Positions 51,063 through 59,546 of a DNA stretch of 64,000 bases are shown in pieces. Each line of letters begins with the position of its first letter. Position 1 is the stretch's first letter. The DNA comes from Bacteroidota bacterium (lineage in GTDB: Bacteria > Bacteroidota > Bacteroidia > Bacteroidales > UBA10428). The stretch is taken from the NCBI GenBank assembly GCA_016699695.1, contig CP065006.1, positions 1,302,001 to 1,366,000 on the forward strand, given 5' to 3'. The notes beneath the pieces are model-generated. The model did no database searches and was not told where the DNA came from. It worked only from the letters and a program-made list of their open reading frames with translations. A program made the translations under genes and the position numbers.

Positions 51063-51595
51063 TGGTTTTAGTTTTTGGTTGTAAATATTAATTTGTAAGT
51101 ATTTGGCCGCAAATATAGATGTTTGTATTGCTAATAATCTCGATTCGCTTACGATTTAGTCGTTTTTTGCGGGGAAATAGGTGTTGTTTTATAAAATAGC
51201 ACTATTACTTATTTTAAACTCAGAGGATTAAATCGAATGGATGCTGGTGGGAAAAGTGTGATTTTTTATGCTTTTATCGCCATTCGCACAACAATAAAGG
51301 CATTTACGCAACTATACTGTAGATCGATACAAACGTCTGAATTGAAAAACAGCGAAACAAAACCTTAATGGAATATACCCTTTGTTAAGATCTTTTTTTG
51401 CGGCCTAATGGCCTATAACTTTTGATTGTAGGGTATCCTGCGAGATTACGAAGCCACTTTCATATCAGATTACAGCGATTTTTTTTACGAGCCACAACCG
51501 ACCGTAGGGAGTTCAGCGAACCGAACGAAGTGAGTTCACGACCTCTGGGAGTAACAAAGCTAAACCCTCGCAAACCTAAGAAACCCACATGCACT
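51063..51595. other. Intergenic region, 533 bp, with dispersed-repeat-like part
   Basis: The left end holds the -7 box for the CBM lipoprotein gene (51110-51117). No gene is credible. The part from about 51485 to 51560 is GC-richer, contains CGAACGAAGTGAGT, and looks like the element near 45550-45604. Confidence 0.45.
51110..51117 (-). promoter_or_regulatory. -7 box upstream of the CBM21-like lipoprotein gene
   Basis: TATATTTG on the minus strand, an exact TAnnTTTG, 47 bases before the ATG at 51062. No TTG at the expected -33 spacing. Confidence 0.42.
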
Positions 51596-53065
51596 CTACC
51601 ATGTGTTATGGGCTGAATTTTTAAGACTGTATATTTTAATTGAACCTTTTTCTATTATCACTTTATCAAAATACTGAGTTAATTCAACGTTATTATAAAT
51701 CTTTTTTGAATCCGAATATAAATATTCTGCCCCTTTTTCAATCATTTCTTGAAGCTTATCCGCTGAAAGCCTATCATTGTTGAATCCCCATCCTTTTTTG
51801 TCGATATAATAAAACATAATAAAATTGGAGTCATCATTTCCTGCAACGACTAATGCATCTTTTGGTACAGCATTTTGGAGCTCTGTCTTATGTAATAATA
51901 GATCCTTATTAAATCAAGGAGAATCAGGATTCCATCTGCCTTGCATTCTAAAATAGCATGCAATAGGTATTACTGCTATCAATGCATAAGTCAAGTAACG
52001 ATTAAACTTTATCCTAGAATTATATAGATTAAATGCTCCATAAGCTACTAGAATAAATAACAATGGATAGAAAGGAAAAAGATAGTAATCATGAATCTTT
52101 GCTATTGCATTTGCCTCAAAAAGGTAATACAATATAGCGAAAATACTCAATGAAAGTAATAGTAAAAACTTAGGGTTTTGATAAGCTTTGTTTCTAAATA
52201 AAAAGAAAAATCCTGCTAAAAAGAATACTAATGAGCCATATCCAACAAGTAATTCAGGCAATGTTGAAATCAAGTTATGTTGGTAATAATCTAATAGTTT
52301 CATCAGAGATTCATTATTCTCAAGCATTCCTTTCACAATCACATTACCATGCCAATGAGGTATCACAGTTAAATACCAAATTATTGGAAAGATTGCGAAA
52401 CTTATCGCAATAAATGCTTGAATAAAATAATTCCTATTCAGTCCATTTTTTATGAATAAATAAATGAAATAAACTATTGGTACTATGTAATAAATAATAA
52501 ATGGTAATTTACTGAGTGCTCCAATACTTAATAACAGACTGCAAAACAATAAAAAGATAGTTTTCTTTTTGTTATACCATACAAAAAACAAAGCCAATCC
52601 CCATACGGAACAACATAATGCAAAATTATCAGGCAAAGGATTAATTGTATAATAATAGAAACTTGGGGAGAAATTAAATGCCCAAGCTCCAATGACAGAT
52701 AGAATAGTATTATGAAATAATGCATCCAACAGTTTGTAAATTCCCAAAATAGTTAAAAAACCAATTAAAAACATAAATAATCTGGTAATTATCAAGTGAT
52801 TCCCGAAAATCTTATATTGAGCTGCGACTAACCATTGCATTAATGGAAATTCCATTCGAAAAATGCCATCTGAATCACCCCTATTGTTTCTAAGGGGATT
52901 TAAAATATTCATATCCTCCTCATAAAAATTAATTATTGTTGATTGAGTTTGTGTTTGTCTCCAAACATGTATACTCATCAAATCCTTTGAGAAATGTTTA
53001 AAGTGCATTACAGTACTAATCAGCACAATTGAAATTAGGATGATATTTCTTATATTCTTATTCAT
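51596..53065 (-). pseudogene. GT-C superfamily (ArnT/GT39-like) glycosyltransferase interrupted by an in-frame TGA
   Basis: The first 383 codons (53065-51914) give a polytopic protein with ~10 membrane segments. An N-terminal loop has HVWRQTQTQSTI, where GT-C enzymes carry their catalytic acidic residue, and later PLPDNFAL and KIHDYYLFPFYPLLF. The frame ends at TGA (51916-51914) right after WNPDSP. Without any frame change the next 32 codons (FNKDLLLHKTELQNAV...) run into a 73-codon stretch (MFYYIDKKGWGFNNDRLSAD...) ending at 51596. The downstream part reads as the soluble C-terminal domain of such enzymes. One base change to a sense codon such as GGA would restore ~489 residues. A sequencing error is the alternative. 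Confidence 0.85.
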
Positions 53066-53094
53066 TATCAGAGGTTATTTTATTGGGCTGCTGT

Positions 53095-53238
53095 TTAATG
53101 TGCACAACGGTTGACGATAGCGAGACGTGCGTGGAGTACGGGGCGATAACCTATCAATTTACAGCTACTTAAGTTTACGAGCCAAAAACGCCTGCAACCC
53201 GTCGTAGCCCGCATGCCCGCTATTGTGTGTTGGCAATA
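53095..53238. repeat. Long imperfect palindrome next to the ParE-type module
   Basis: The left half (CAACGGTTGACGATAGCGAG...TGCG...ACGGGG) and the complement of the right half (CCAACACACAATAGCGGG...TGCGG...ACGACGG) align over about 45 bases with ATAGCG, TGCG and ACG in step and AAC/GTT at the ends. The outline resembles an integron attC site, but the end boxes do not match RYYYAAC/GTTRRRY exactly. Confidence 0.55.
53229..53238. repeat. 10-bp inverted repeat, left of the ParE module
   Basis: GTTGGCAATA; its exact complement is at 53841-53850 on the other side of the toxin-antitoxin pair. Confidence 0.6.
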
Positions 53239-53243
53239 GGTGC

Positions 53244-53549
53244 TCAAGTATATTTAATACTTAAATCTTCTGGATTCTGTCTGCAATCCCAGACTGTATG
53301 AACAATTAACAAACCAGATTTATTCTCATAGAATAATATGTAATCATCAACAATTAACCCACGAACATCTTCAATTTCAGTAATAATTCCAATATCAGGT
53401 TGTTTCAGAAGTAATGACAATTCTTTGTTAAACTTCTTATAAAGTTTCTTTGAATAGGCAGTACTTTGATTTCTTTCTGCGTAAAACTCAAGAATTTGAA
53501 ACAATTTAATGTTGGCTCTATGAGACCAGACTATCTTGCGCTTAGCCAT
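53244..53549 (-). CDS. ParE/RelE-superfamily toxin
   Basis: A 101-residue toxin with the family pattern: an N-terminal helix pair (SHRANIKLFQILEFYAERN, KKLYKKFNKELSLL), QPDIGII, and the C-terminal strands RGLIVDDYILFYENKSGLLIVHTVWDCRQNPEDL. The DCRQNP ending is typical of ParE-like members of Bacteroidota. Its start overlaps the antitoxin gene by 19 bp. Target (gyrase or ribosome-bound mRNA) is not decided by sequence. Confidence 0.92.
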   Translation of the reverse strand: MAKRKIVWSHRANIKLFQILEFYAERNQSTAYSKKLYKKFNKELSLLLKQPDIGIITEIEDVRGLIVDDYILFYENKSGLLIVHTVWDCRQNPEDLSIKYT

Positions 53550-53773
53550 TTTTTGAATTCTTTATCAAGTTGAACTTGCTCAATAAAAAATCCCTGCTGT
53601 ATCTCTTTTTGCGATTCGTTTATTTCAAGACGTTGCTCGGCAGTAAGCAATAAAGTCTTAGTCTTAGTTTGAGTTTTTGTGTCAAGGATTGTTTTAATAG
53701 CATTTAAAAATGATATATCATTTATCTCTGCTATTCTTTGAATCAATTGCTTTTTTAGTTCTATCGCTGTCAT
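53531..53773 (-). CDS. Antitoxin of the ParE-type module
   Basis: Start at 53773 (MTAIELKKQLIQRIAEIND); the longer frame to 53839 adds a poor N-terminus. The 80-residue protein has a helical N-terminal part and a C-terminal segment RLEINESQKEIQQGFFIEQVQLDKEFKKWL, the usual toxin-wrapping tail of these Bacteroidota antitoxins. No separate DNA-binding domain beyond the N-terminal helices is obvious. It precedes the toxin gene and overlaps it by 19 bp. Confidence 0.88.
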   Translation of the reverse strand: MTAIELKKQLIQRIAEINDISFLNAIKTILDTKTQTKTKTLLLTAEQRLEINESQKEIQQGFFIEQVQLDKEFKKWLSAR

Positions 53774-53840
53774 AATACTAAGCTCTTCAATAAACAAAGA
53801 TAATCCTTTTCGATTTTTTATAATGCAAGCCTCAAACAAT

Positions 53841-53850
53841 TATTGCCAAC
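53841..53850. repeat. 10-bp inverted repeat, right of the ParE module
   Basis: TATTGCCAAC, exact complement of 53229-53238. It marks the likely right boundary of the inserted module. Confidence 0.6.
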
Positions 53851-53981
53851 TCGATATTAACCGCAACTTAAGAAATATAAATTACTCCGGAAAATGATGT
53901 TTGAAGTTTTTGACGGTATTATAACACGTAATTTCATCCTGACCTCAGCCGATTCTTCTCTCCTTCACGGAAAGAAAAAAG

Positions 53982-54019
53982 CCGCAAAATCATCCTCCTA
54001 AAAGAAGATGATTTAGCGG
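53982..54019 (-). terminator. Terminator of the OB-like lipoprotein gene
   Basis: CCGC-A-AAATCATC pairs with GATGATTT-A-GCGG around a 12-base loop; on the minus strand it is followed by GGCTTTTTTCTTTCC. Confidence 0.82.
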
Positions 54020-54046
54020 ATTAGATTTTACTCTTTTGGCTAATTC

Positions 54047-54670
54047 TTATTCAGCTGCCTCAACTGTATCCGAAACATCCAGCCTGGTTAAAGATACTGC
54101 GATGGCTTCGGCATAGGTAAGTATTAATTTTTGACCAATGTGCAAGGTTTCCAGAAATGCCGGATCCTCTGCAGCTATTGTAAGGTAGTTGCCTTTGGGT
54201 CCCTTTACTACTGCCAATAAATTAGGGCGGTTGAGCACTTCGATGGTAACTACACCCTGTACCATGGCACCCAATACACCTGCCGGAGCCACCTCTTCAG
54301 GTGCTACAGCTACTTCGGCAATCACTTTTAAAGGCTCAGCCAGCTCTTCGGCGGTAGGTTCGCGGAATTCAGCCTTCATATAAACCAAATAATCGAAAGC
54401 AATTCTATCTCCAACCTTAATTTCATCAAAACGTTCTACCGCATCACTGGCAGTAAAGCTTACGAGGTTGCCTTCAGATCCCATCAGGGTAATCTCTCTG
54501 GTCTCTTTTACAATGTTGGTAACAATACCAGCCACTGTAGTGTTAATCCAGCGCTCTTTCACAATTGGCTCCGAAACAGCATTTTCTGCAGGTTTTTCAT
54601 TGTTATTGGTGCTACATGCTCCCATAACCAGGGCCAGGGTCGTCAATAAAAAAAATCGATTCATTTTCAT
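54047..54670 (-). CDS. Lipoprotein with two OB-like beta domains
   Basis: A 207-residue lipoprotein with lipobox VMGAC (Cys19). Two similar stretches are visible: TVAGIVTNIVKETREITLMGSEGNLVSFTASDAVERFDEIKVGDRIAFDYLVYM and, later, VQGVVTIEVLNRPNLLAVVKGPKGNYLTIAAEDPAFLETLHIGQKLILTYAEA. Both show the pattern (valine-rich strand - GxxG - threonine/alanine - KVGD - strand) of a small beta-barrel fold seen in uncharacterised secreted proteins of many phyla. Function unknown. Confidence 0.8.
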   Translation of the reverse strand: MKMNRFFLLTTLALVMGACSTNNNEKPAENAVSEPIVKERWINTTVAGIVTNIVKETREITLMGSEGNLVSFTASDAVERFDEIKVGDRIAFDYLVYMKAEFREPTAEELAEPLKVIAEVAVAPEEVAPAGVLGAMVQGVVTIEVLNRPNLLAVVKGPKGNYLTIAAEDPAFLETLHIGQKLILTYAEAIAVSLTRLDVSDTVEAAE

Positions 54671-54845
54671 TTGTTTATTATTTTGTTTTTAATCATTTCG
54701 TTAACACTTCATCAAACTGCTCTTGTGCGAAGTACCGATTATTCGGCTTGCTTCAGGCTATTTATTAAAAAGCACGCACAAATATAACCAACTATTTGCT
54801 CACTTTTCAAAGCGATGTGATTTGCTTATCGGATTCTGAAAAAGA

Positions 54846-55247
54846 CTACCTGTTTTTAGTTCGTTTTTTAATCGAACCATAAATATAGAATAATGCGGAG
54901 GGTAAAAGAAAGGCAAACAATGTAACCTGAAAATTGGCCTGTGGATTAAACAGCGCCATAAGAATAACCAGTACGAATAAAATCAAGGAACTCAGCCCAC
55001 CTTTAAGTTCGTTCCAGAACGCCCATGCCAGGCAAACCAGTCCGGCCAACCAAAACAGCATGGTAATTTGCATCGCCACTCCAAGGCTCTTAAAAAAGAA
55101 TAAAAAACCTTCAGGCTGACTTTCGTCGGCCATTTCACCAATGCCAATAACTAAGCTTGTAAGAATCTGGAATGCCCCAAGAACGCGGGCAGTCCACAGA
55201 ATGGAACGTACAAAAATGCTGTGCGATTTCATGTTCTTCATTTTCAA
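54846..55247 (-). CDS. Small polytopic membrane protein of unknown function
   Basis: A 133-residue protein with four hydrophobic segments (~13-35, 47-75, 85-100, 103-122) and a basic tail KKRTKNR. The start could be M1, M3 or M6. The opening SILWTARVLGAFQIL and the spacing of segments look like a family frequent in Bacteroidota, but I cannot name it firmly. Confidence 0.72.
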   Translation of the reverse strand: MKMKNMKSHSIFVRSILWTARVLGAFQILTSLVIGIGEMADESQPEGFLFFFKSLGVAMQITMLFWLAGLVCLAWAFWNELKGGLSSLILFVLVILMALFNPQANFQVTLFAFLLPSALFYIYGSIKKRTKNR

Positions 55248-55291
55248 CGAAAGTTACAACAGCAGGCTTGCCATGTCAATCCCAGAAAGCT

Positions 55292-57514
55292 CTAAATATC
55301 CAATAAAATATAATCAACCATCAGCGATACTTCGAGCTCTTCGATGCCATAGGTTTTCAGGTTTAGGGCATCCTGGTTCATGGCATTTTTAAACCAGCTA
55401 ATGTCATTACCCGAAAAACGAAGTGCCATCCGGTACTGCTCAATGGCTTCTGGTAACTTAGCTCCTGCCCAATATGCATGCCCGAGGTTTAGGTGATCGA
55501 AACCCTGCCCTTCGCTATCGGCAACCTTTTTAAGGTAACGAATGGCCTGATCGGTTTTATGCAGTAAAAAGCTGCACCAGCCAATAGGCCGCAATACTTT
55601 GGCTGTATTTGGTTTTAAATAATCTACTTTGAAATAGTATTTCAGAGCCTCGTCATAGTCTTGATTATCGATATGCAATTGCCCCAGAAAAGTCTGCACC
55701 TCAAGGTTCTCTGGTTCATGAAACTCTACTTTTTTGTAGTACTCAATAGCTTTATCGTACTGTCCGGTTTTGCGGTAACAAAAGCCTATTTTCTTTTGCA
55801 GCCAGGCGCGGTTGTTGTCATAAATTTCGCCCTGCTTGTATTTTTCGATGGCTTGCTCATACTGCCCAAGCATCTGGTAGCAAAATCCGATTTTTTCGAT
55901 AAGCTCGAACGAAGGCTCCCTTTTTTCGAGGAATCCGAAAATTTTCAAGGCCTCGCTGTAATAATTTTTGGTAAAATAAAATTCGCCCAGAGCACGTAGG
56001 CCTTTGGTGTGAAAGAATATCTCTATTAAAAAATCTATCTCCACAATATTGGGGTTTATGCTAAAGATATCGGTAAAGACTTTTCGCCCGGGATGCAATT
56101 TAAAAAAGCGATACAAATCCTGTATATACTGGATAAAAACAATGCGGCTCGCTGCATGGGCATCGTGTTTTTTCTGGTCTTCAGACAATTCATTCATTTG
56201 TTGCAGCTCCGAACTGAACATATCGAGCATCATGGATTTTTGCATCGCGGGCATAAACCCAAGATTAAAACAAAAGGAGTATTTGTCGGAGTTACACATC
56301 AAAGGGGCGTTTTCCACGCCTTCGAAAAACGACTTCCAATCATACTTCTCGTCGGCACCGGAGAGGCTTTTTCTTATTTCAGGATGATCTTTGTAAAAAG
56401 GTAAAAACCAATTAGAAGTTTTCTCAAAAAAACCAAAACGCTTGAGCATAGAGAAAGCCCCCATAAATACATCGGAACCATCCATCTGCATCGACGAAAA
56501 CTCTTCCAGTTTTTTAAACACCTCAGGGGAGTCGGCAAAAAAGTTTTCCCAGTCGGGGTTTCTGCCTTCAATGTCGTCTTTTCCAAGCATTTCGTCTAAC
56601 CTTAATCGATCTTCAATTCCAGGTTTTACTTTCATCACTTCGGGTAAAATCTCCCTCTGAATTTTTTCTGTCACCTTCTCCGTTTCGCGGGCTTTTATAA
56701 ATTGAATCAAGATTTGTTCTGTATGCTTTGCCAACAGGCTGGGTTGCTCCACGGTCTTGAGGCGCGAAATAACCTCTGGATATAGGATGAGTCGTTTGTG
56801 ATAGCCTAAAAGGGCAAAAATGATTCCCACCAGTGCTCGTTGCGAAAGCTGGTATTTACCCTCTGCATACACATCAAACAAAAGATCCATCTTCACCGGA
56901 TCGAAGTGGTTAAACAATGACAGGGAAACGGCACTCACGATTAGTGCTTTGTCTTGCCAGGGAATAGCAGCTGATTGAATAAGTCGTTGAGCAAGCAAAC
57001 GCTCTCCTTCGCCATAATTACCCTTGATCCAAAGCACCTCGAAAAACTTATCCAACATAAGGTAATAATTGGCCATCGATTTTTCATCGGGTTTTTCCGA
57101 CTGGCCAAGTTCGCTTAGCAGCTGGTTAAACTCCTTTTCGGTTGCAAGGTGATCCACCAGTTCTGTGCGTTCTCTTTCGTTGAGATGCAGAAAGCTTTCG
57201 TCCTGCTTATGCAGGCTTACCAGCCAAATATCGGAATGATTCAATAGATGATGGGACACATCGTCGCAAAGTTCAATCAGGTCTCGTTTGAATTTAAGGT
57301 AAACGACATCCCGCTGCGGATCGCGGGTGCGGCCAAAAGAATAACGGAGAATGTTTTTATAAGTAGTTTCCAAATTCTCAAACGACGACATATAATCGCC
57401 TAAGCGGCTGGCAAATACCAATTCCGAAAGTTCAGGAAAAACTTCTGCTATACGCCCTTCGAGAATGCAGTCTATCACTTTATTTTGTTTCCGAAAGATA
57501 TCGATGGTTGTCAT
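55292..57514 (-). CDS. Large TPR-repeat protein
   Basis: A 740-residue cytosolic protein without signal peptide. The first ~480 residues are helical and not assigned. The C-terminal ~240 residues hold at least five tetratricopeptide repeats: YSEALKIFGFLEKREPSFELIEKIGFCYQ, YEQAIEKYKQGEIYDNNRAWLQKKIGFCY, YDKAIEYYKKVEFHEPENLEVQ, YDEALKYYFKVDYLKPNTAKV and a last one near GFDHLNLGHAYWAG. Such proteins act as scaffolds. No partner is indicated by the neighbours. Confidence 0.85.
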   Translation of the reverse strand: MTTIDIFRKQNKVIDCILEGRIAEVFPELSELVFASRLGDYMSSFENLETTYKNILRYSFGRTRDPQRDVVYLKFKRDLIELCDDVSHHLLNHSDIWLVSLHKQDESFLHLNERERTELVDHLATEKEFNQLLSELGQSEKPDEKSMANYYLMLDKFFEVLWIKGNYGEGERLLAQRLIQSAAIPWQDKALIVSAVSLSLFNHFDPVKMDLLFDVYAEGKYQLSQRALVGIIFALLGYHKRLILYPEVISRLKTVEQPSLLAKHTEQILIQFIKARETEKVTEKIQREILPEVMKVKPGIEDRLRLDEMLGKDDIEGRNPDWENFFADSPEVFKKLEEFSSMQMDGSDVFMGAFSMLKRFGFFEKTSNWFLPFYKDHPEIRKSLSGADEKYDWKSFFEGVENAPLMCNSDKYSFCFNLGFMPAMQKSMMLDMFSSELQQMNELSEDQKKHDAHAASRIVFIQYIQDLYRFFKLHPGRKVFTDIFSINPNIVEIDFLIEIFFHTKGLRALGEFYFTKNYYSEALKIFGFLEKREPSFELIEKIGFCYQMLGQYEQAIEKYKQGEIYDNNRAWLQKKIGFCYRKTGQYDKAIEYYKKVEFHEPENLEVQTFLGQLHIDNQDYDEALKYYFKVDYLKPNTAKVLRPIGWCSFLLHKTDQAIRYLKKVADSEGQGFDHLNLGHAYWAGAKLPEAIEQYRMALRFSGNDISWFKNAMNQDALNLKTYGIEELEVSLMVDYILLDI

Positions 57515-57658
57515 AAATCACTAATTTACTGGTGAAAAAACTCCCCATTACCTGCCAGATTGGCAAACACAATGCCTGTGAATCACATTTGTAGGCTTAT
57601 CCAGCCACAATAATGCGGATTGGCTGTATAGCAAAAACTATGCAAAGTAACAGGCAGA

Positions 57659-58414
57659 TTAATGTCCGATGTGATGAAAATCGAGCCCCAACCACATTAG
57701 CGCCAGACCAGCAAGGAGAAAAATAAGTTGGAAAAACGACTTTTTAAATGTTCCTACTGCCATAAGCTCCGGAAGTAAATCGGCAAGAGCAATATAAAGA
57801 AATCCTCCGGCGGCGAGTGGTAGAATATAATGCGATATCTCTGCACCAAAAAGCGGGAACAACAAGACAACCACGCAGCCTAAAAAAGAGGACAAAGCAG
57901 AAAGTACGTTATAAAATAAAGCTTTACGCACAGAATAACCTGCCTGCACCAGAATGGCAAAATCGCCAATTTCCTGAGGCAATTCGTGCATCAACACTGC
58001 CATGGTGGCAATTACTCCGGTGTTAAAATCGATGCTAAAAGCAGCAGCAATGAGAATACCATCGAGAAAATTGTGCATGGCATCGGCAAACAGGTTAAGC
58101 GGACCGAATGATTTAACCCCGTTTTTGCCAGGATGGTGATGAAGGTGAGTATTTAAATATTTTTCAAAGATAAAAAACGACACAATGCTAATTACCACCA
58201 AAATAGCGGGTAAGCGGTCGTGCCCATGCTCCATCGATTCGGGTAAAAGGTGAAGAACTGCACCGCCGATGAGCGTGCCAACGGCAAAACTAACCAGAAG
58301 GGTACGGGTTTTTTCGAAGAGTGATTTATTAAGAAGAAGGGCAAAAATACCTACTAACGAAATACTGCTTACCATTAAAACGCTTAGGAGCGAATAGACC
58401 CAGACTTTATCCAT
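57659..58414 (-). CDS. ZIP-family divalent metal transporter
   Basis: A 251-residue membrane protein with eight predicted segments. The binuclear metal site residues of ZIP proteins are visible in the fourth and fifth segments: HNFLDGILIAAAF and HELPQEIGDFAIL. A His-rich loop (HLHHHPGKNG) lies before them. It imports zinc or related metals. The short size and the HELPQE variant place it in the ZupT/gufA-like bacterial group. Confidence 0.92.
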   Translation of the reverse strand: MDKVWVYSLLSVLMVSSISLVGIFALLLNKSLFEKTRTLLVSFAVGTLIGGAVLHLLPESMEHGHDRLPAILVVISIVSFFIFEKYLNTHLHHHPGKNGVKSFGPLNLFADAMHNFLDGILIAAAFSIDFNTGVIATMAVLMHELPQEIGDFAILVQAGYSVRKALFYNVLSALSSFLGCVVVLLFPLFGAEISHYILPLAAGGFLYIALADLLPELMAVGTFKKSFFQLIFLLAGLALMWLGLDFHHIGH

Positions 58415-58605
58415 AGAATTTCAGATTCGGTACAAAAATAGAATAATTCTGCAAAGCGGCTTTCCCTGCCCAATTTAAATTGGTCAATTGGCAAATTATA
58501 CTTGTTACGAAAATAATACTAAAAAGTAAGTTCAGAGGAAAAGGGAGTTTCATAAAGTAACTTTCAAGTTAATTTTCTTCTAAATTGGCTAGCTGGCCAT
58601 TGGTA

Positions 58606-58635
58606 TTGCAAACAAGTTTTTGTACATTTAATTTG
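58606..58635 (+). promoter_or_regulatory. cheW promoter
   Basis: TTG (58606-58608), 20 nt, TAATTTG (58629-58635). The spacing equals that of the smpB and TonB-receptor promoters. The ATG is 17 bases downstream. Confidence 0.5.
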
Positions 58636-58652
58636 CATAAAAAAAACAAGTA

Positions 58653-59156
58653 ATGGCAACTCTACAAAGAACAGGTGGGTCTTACCTATCGTTTAAACTT
58701 GGCAATGAAGTATTTGCCGTGCACGTCAACGAGGTTTTAAATATCCTTGAGATGACAAAGATTACGTCCATTCCAAAGGCTCCGGCCTACTTAAAAGGAG
58801 TTATTAATCTTCGGGGGATTGTTTTGCCTGTTGTCGATGCCCGCCTAAAGTTCAACATGCAAGCGCAGGAATATACCTCCAATACTTGTATTATTGTAAT
58901 GGACCTCGAACACAATGATGAAATTGTGCATGTAGGTTTCATTGTAGACCAGGTACTTGAAGTGCTCGAACTCGAAACCAGCCAAATTGAACCAGCACCT
59001 AATTTGGGTGTCAACTTTAAAGCCGAATTTATTGCCGGAATGGCCCGAGCCAACGACGATTTTGTGATGCTGCTGAACATGGCCCAGATATTTTCCCTCG
59101 ACGAAATAGGAATGCTCCAGTCGGAAAATGCAGGCCAGGAAATTGAAAGCAAATAA
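58653..59156 (+). CDS. cheW: Chemotaxis coupling protein CheW (orphan)
   Basis: A 167-residue CheW-like protein. Family motifs: YLSFKLGNEVFAVHVNEVLNI, ITSIPKAPAYLKGVINLRGIVLPVVDARLKF, and VGFIVDQVLEVLEL. The protein normally links CheA kinase to receptors. No cheA, receptor, cheY or other chemotaxis gene is in the window, so it acts with partners elsewhere or has been co-opted. The ~15 residues after the domain are polar. Confidence 0.95.
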   Translation: MATLQRTGGSYLSFKLGNEVFAVHVNEVLNILEMTKITSIPKAPAYLKGVINLRGIVLPVVDARLKFNMQAQEYTSNTCIIVMDLEHNDEIVHVGFIVDQVLEVLELETSQIEPAPNLGVNFKAEFIAGMARANDDFVMLLNMAQIFSLDEIGMLQSENAGQEIESK

Positions 59157-59201
59157 TGGGATCTGTGATTGACATTGCCTAAATCAACAAATATTCCTGG
59201 A

Positions 59202-59230
59202 AAAAAGCTGAGAAAAACAGCTCTTTTTTA
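59202..59230 (+). terminator. Weak terminator after cheW
   Basis: AAAAAGCTG ... CAGCTCTTTTTT: a 5-bp AGCTG/CAGCT core extended by A/T pairs, 45 bases past the cheW stop. Confidence 0.5.
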
Positions 59231-59236
59231 TTCTCT

Positions 59237-59467
59237 TCAACGTTTTTTATTTTCAGATTGATGGCTCTTTTTCATGGAGCAATACCAATCCAGAAAATCA
59301 TCGTCGTAAATGATGGTTTGTTTGAATTTTAATTCGAAAGGTTCTCTTAACTCCGAGGGCAGGTATTCTCTTTCAATCATATTGCCCATGCGGTTGCGCA
59401 CTGGAATAAGGTAACCATCGCGCCATTCCTCGATACATTTTAAAAAGAATTCTTCCTGCTTTTTCAT
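59237..59467 (-). CDS. Small hypothetical protein
   Basis: 76 residues, charged, no signal or membrane segment. It begins MKKQEEFFLKCIEEWRDGY and contains RMGNMIEREYLPSELREPFEL and DDDFLDWYC. I do not recognise it. Coding is supported by core-like composition and by fitting neatly between cheW and hisI. Confidence 0.55.
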   Translation of the reverse strand: MKKQEEFFLKCIEEWRDGYLIPVRNRMGNMIEREYLPSELREPFELKFKQTIIYDDDFLDWYCSMKKSHQSENKKR

Positions 59468-59546
59468 AAGATTTATCAGATTTCAATGGAGAAAAAACTA
59501 CACAACCTTCCAAGCCATTTGTTCAAATTCAGTTAAAAATAATCGT

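Noticed and set aside
53095..53238. A true integron attC site
   Set aside because: The palindrome is real but the end boxes are GCACAAC and GTTGGCA, which do not fit RYYYAAC and GTTRRRY, and no integrase gene is in the window. Kept only as a resemblance.
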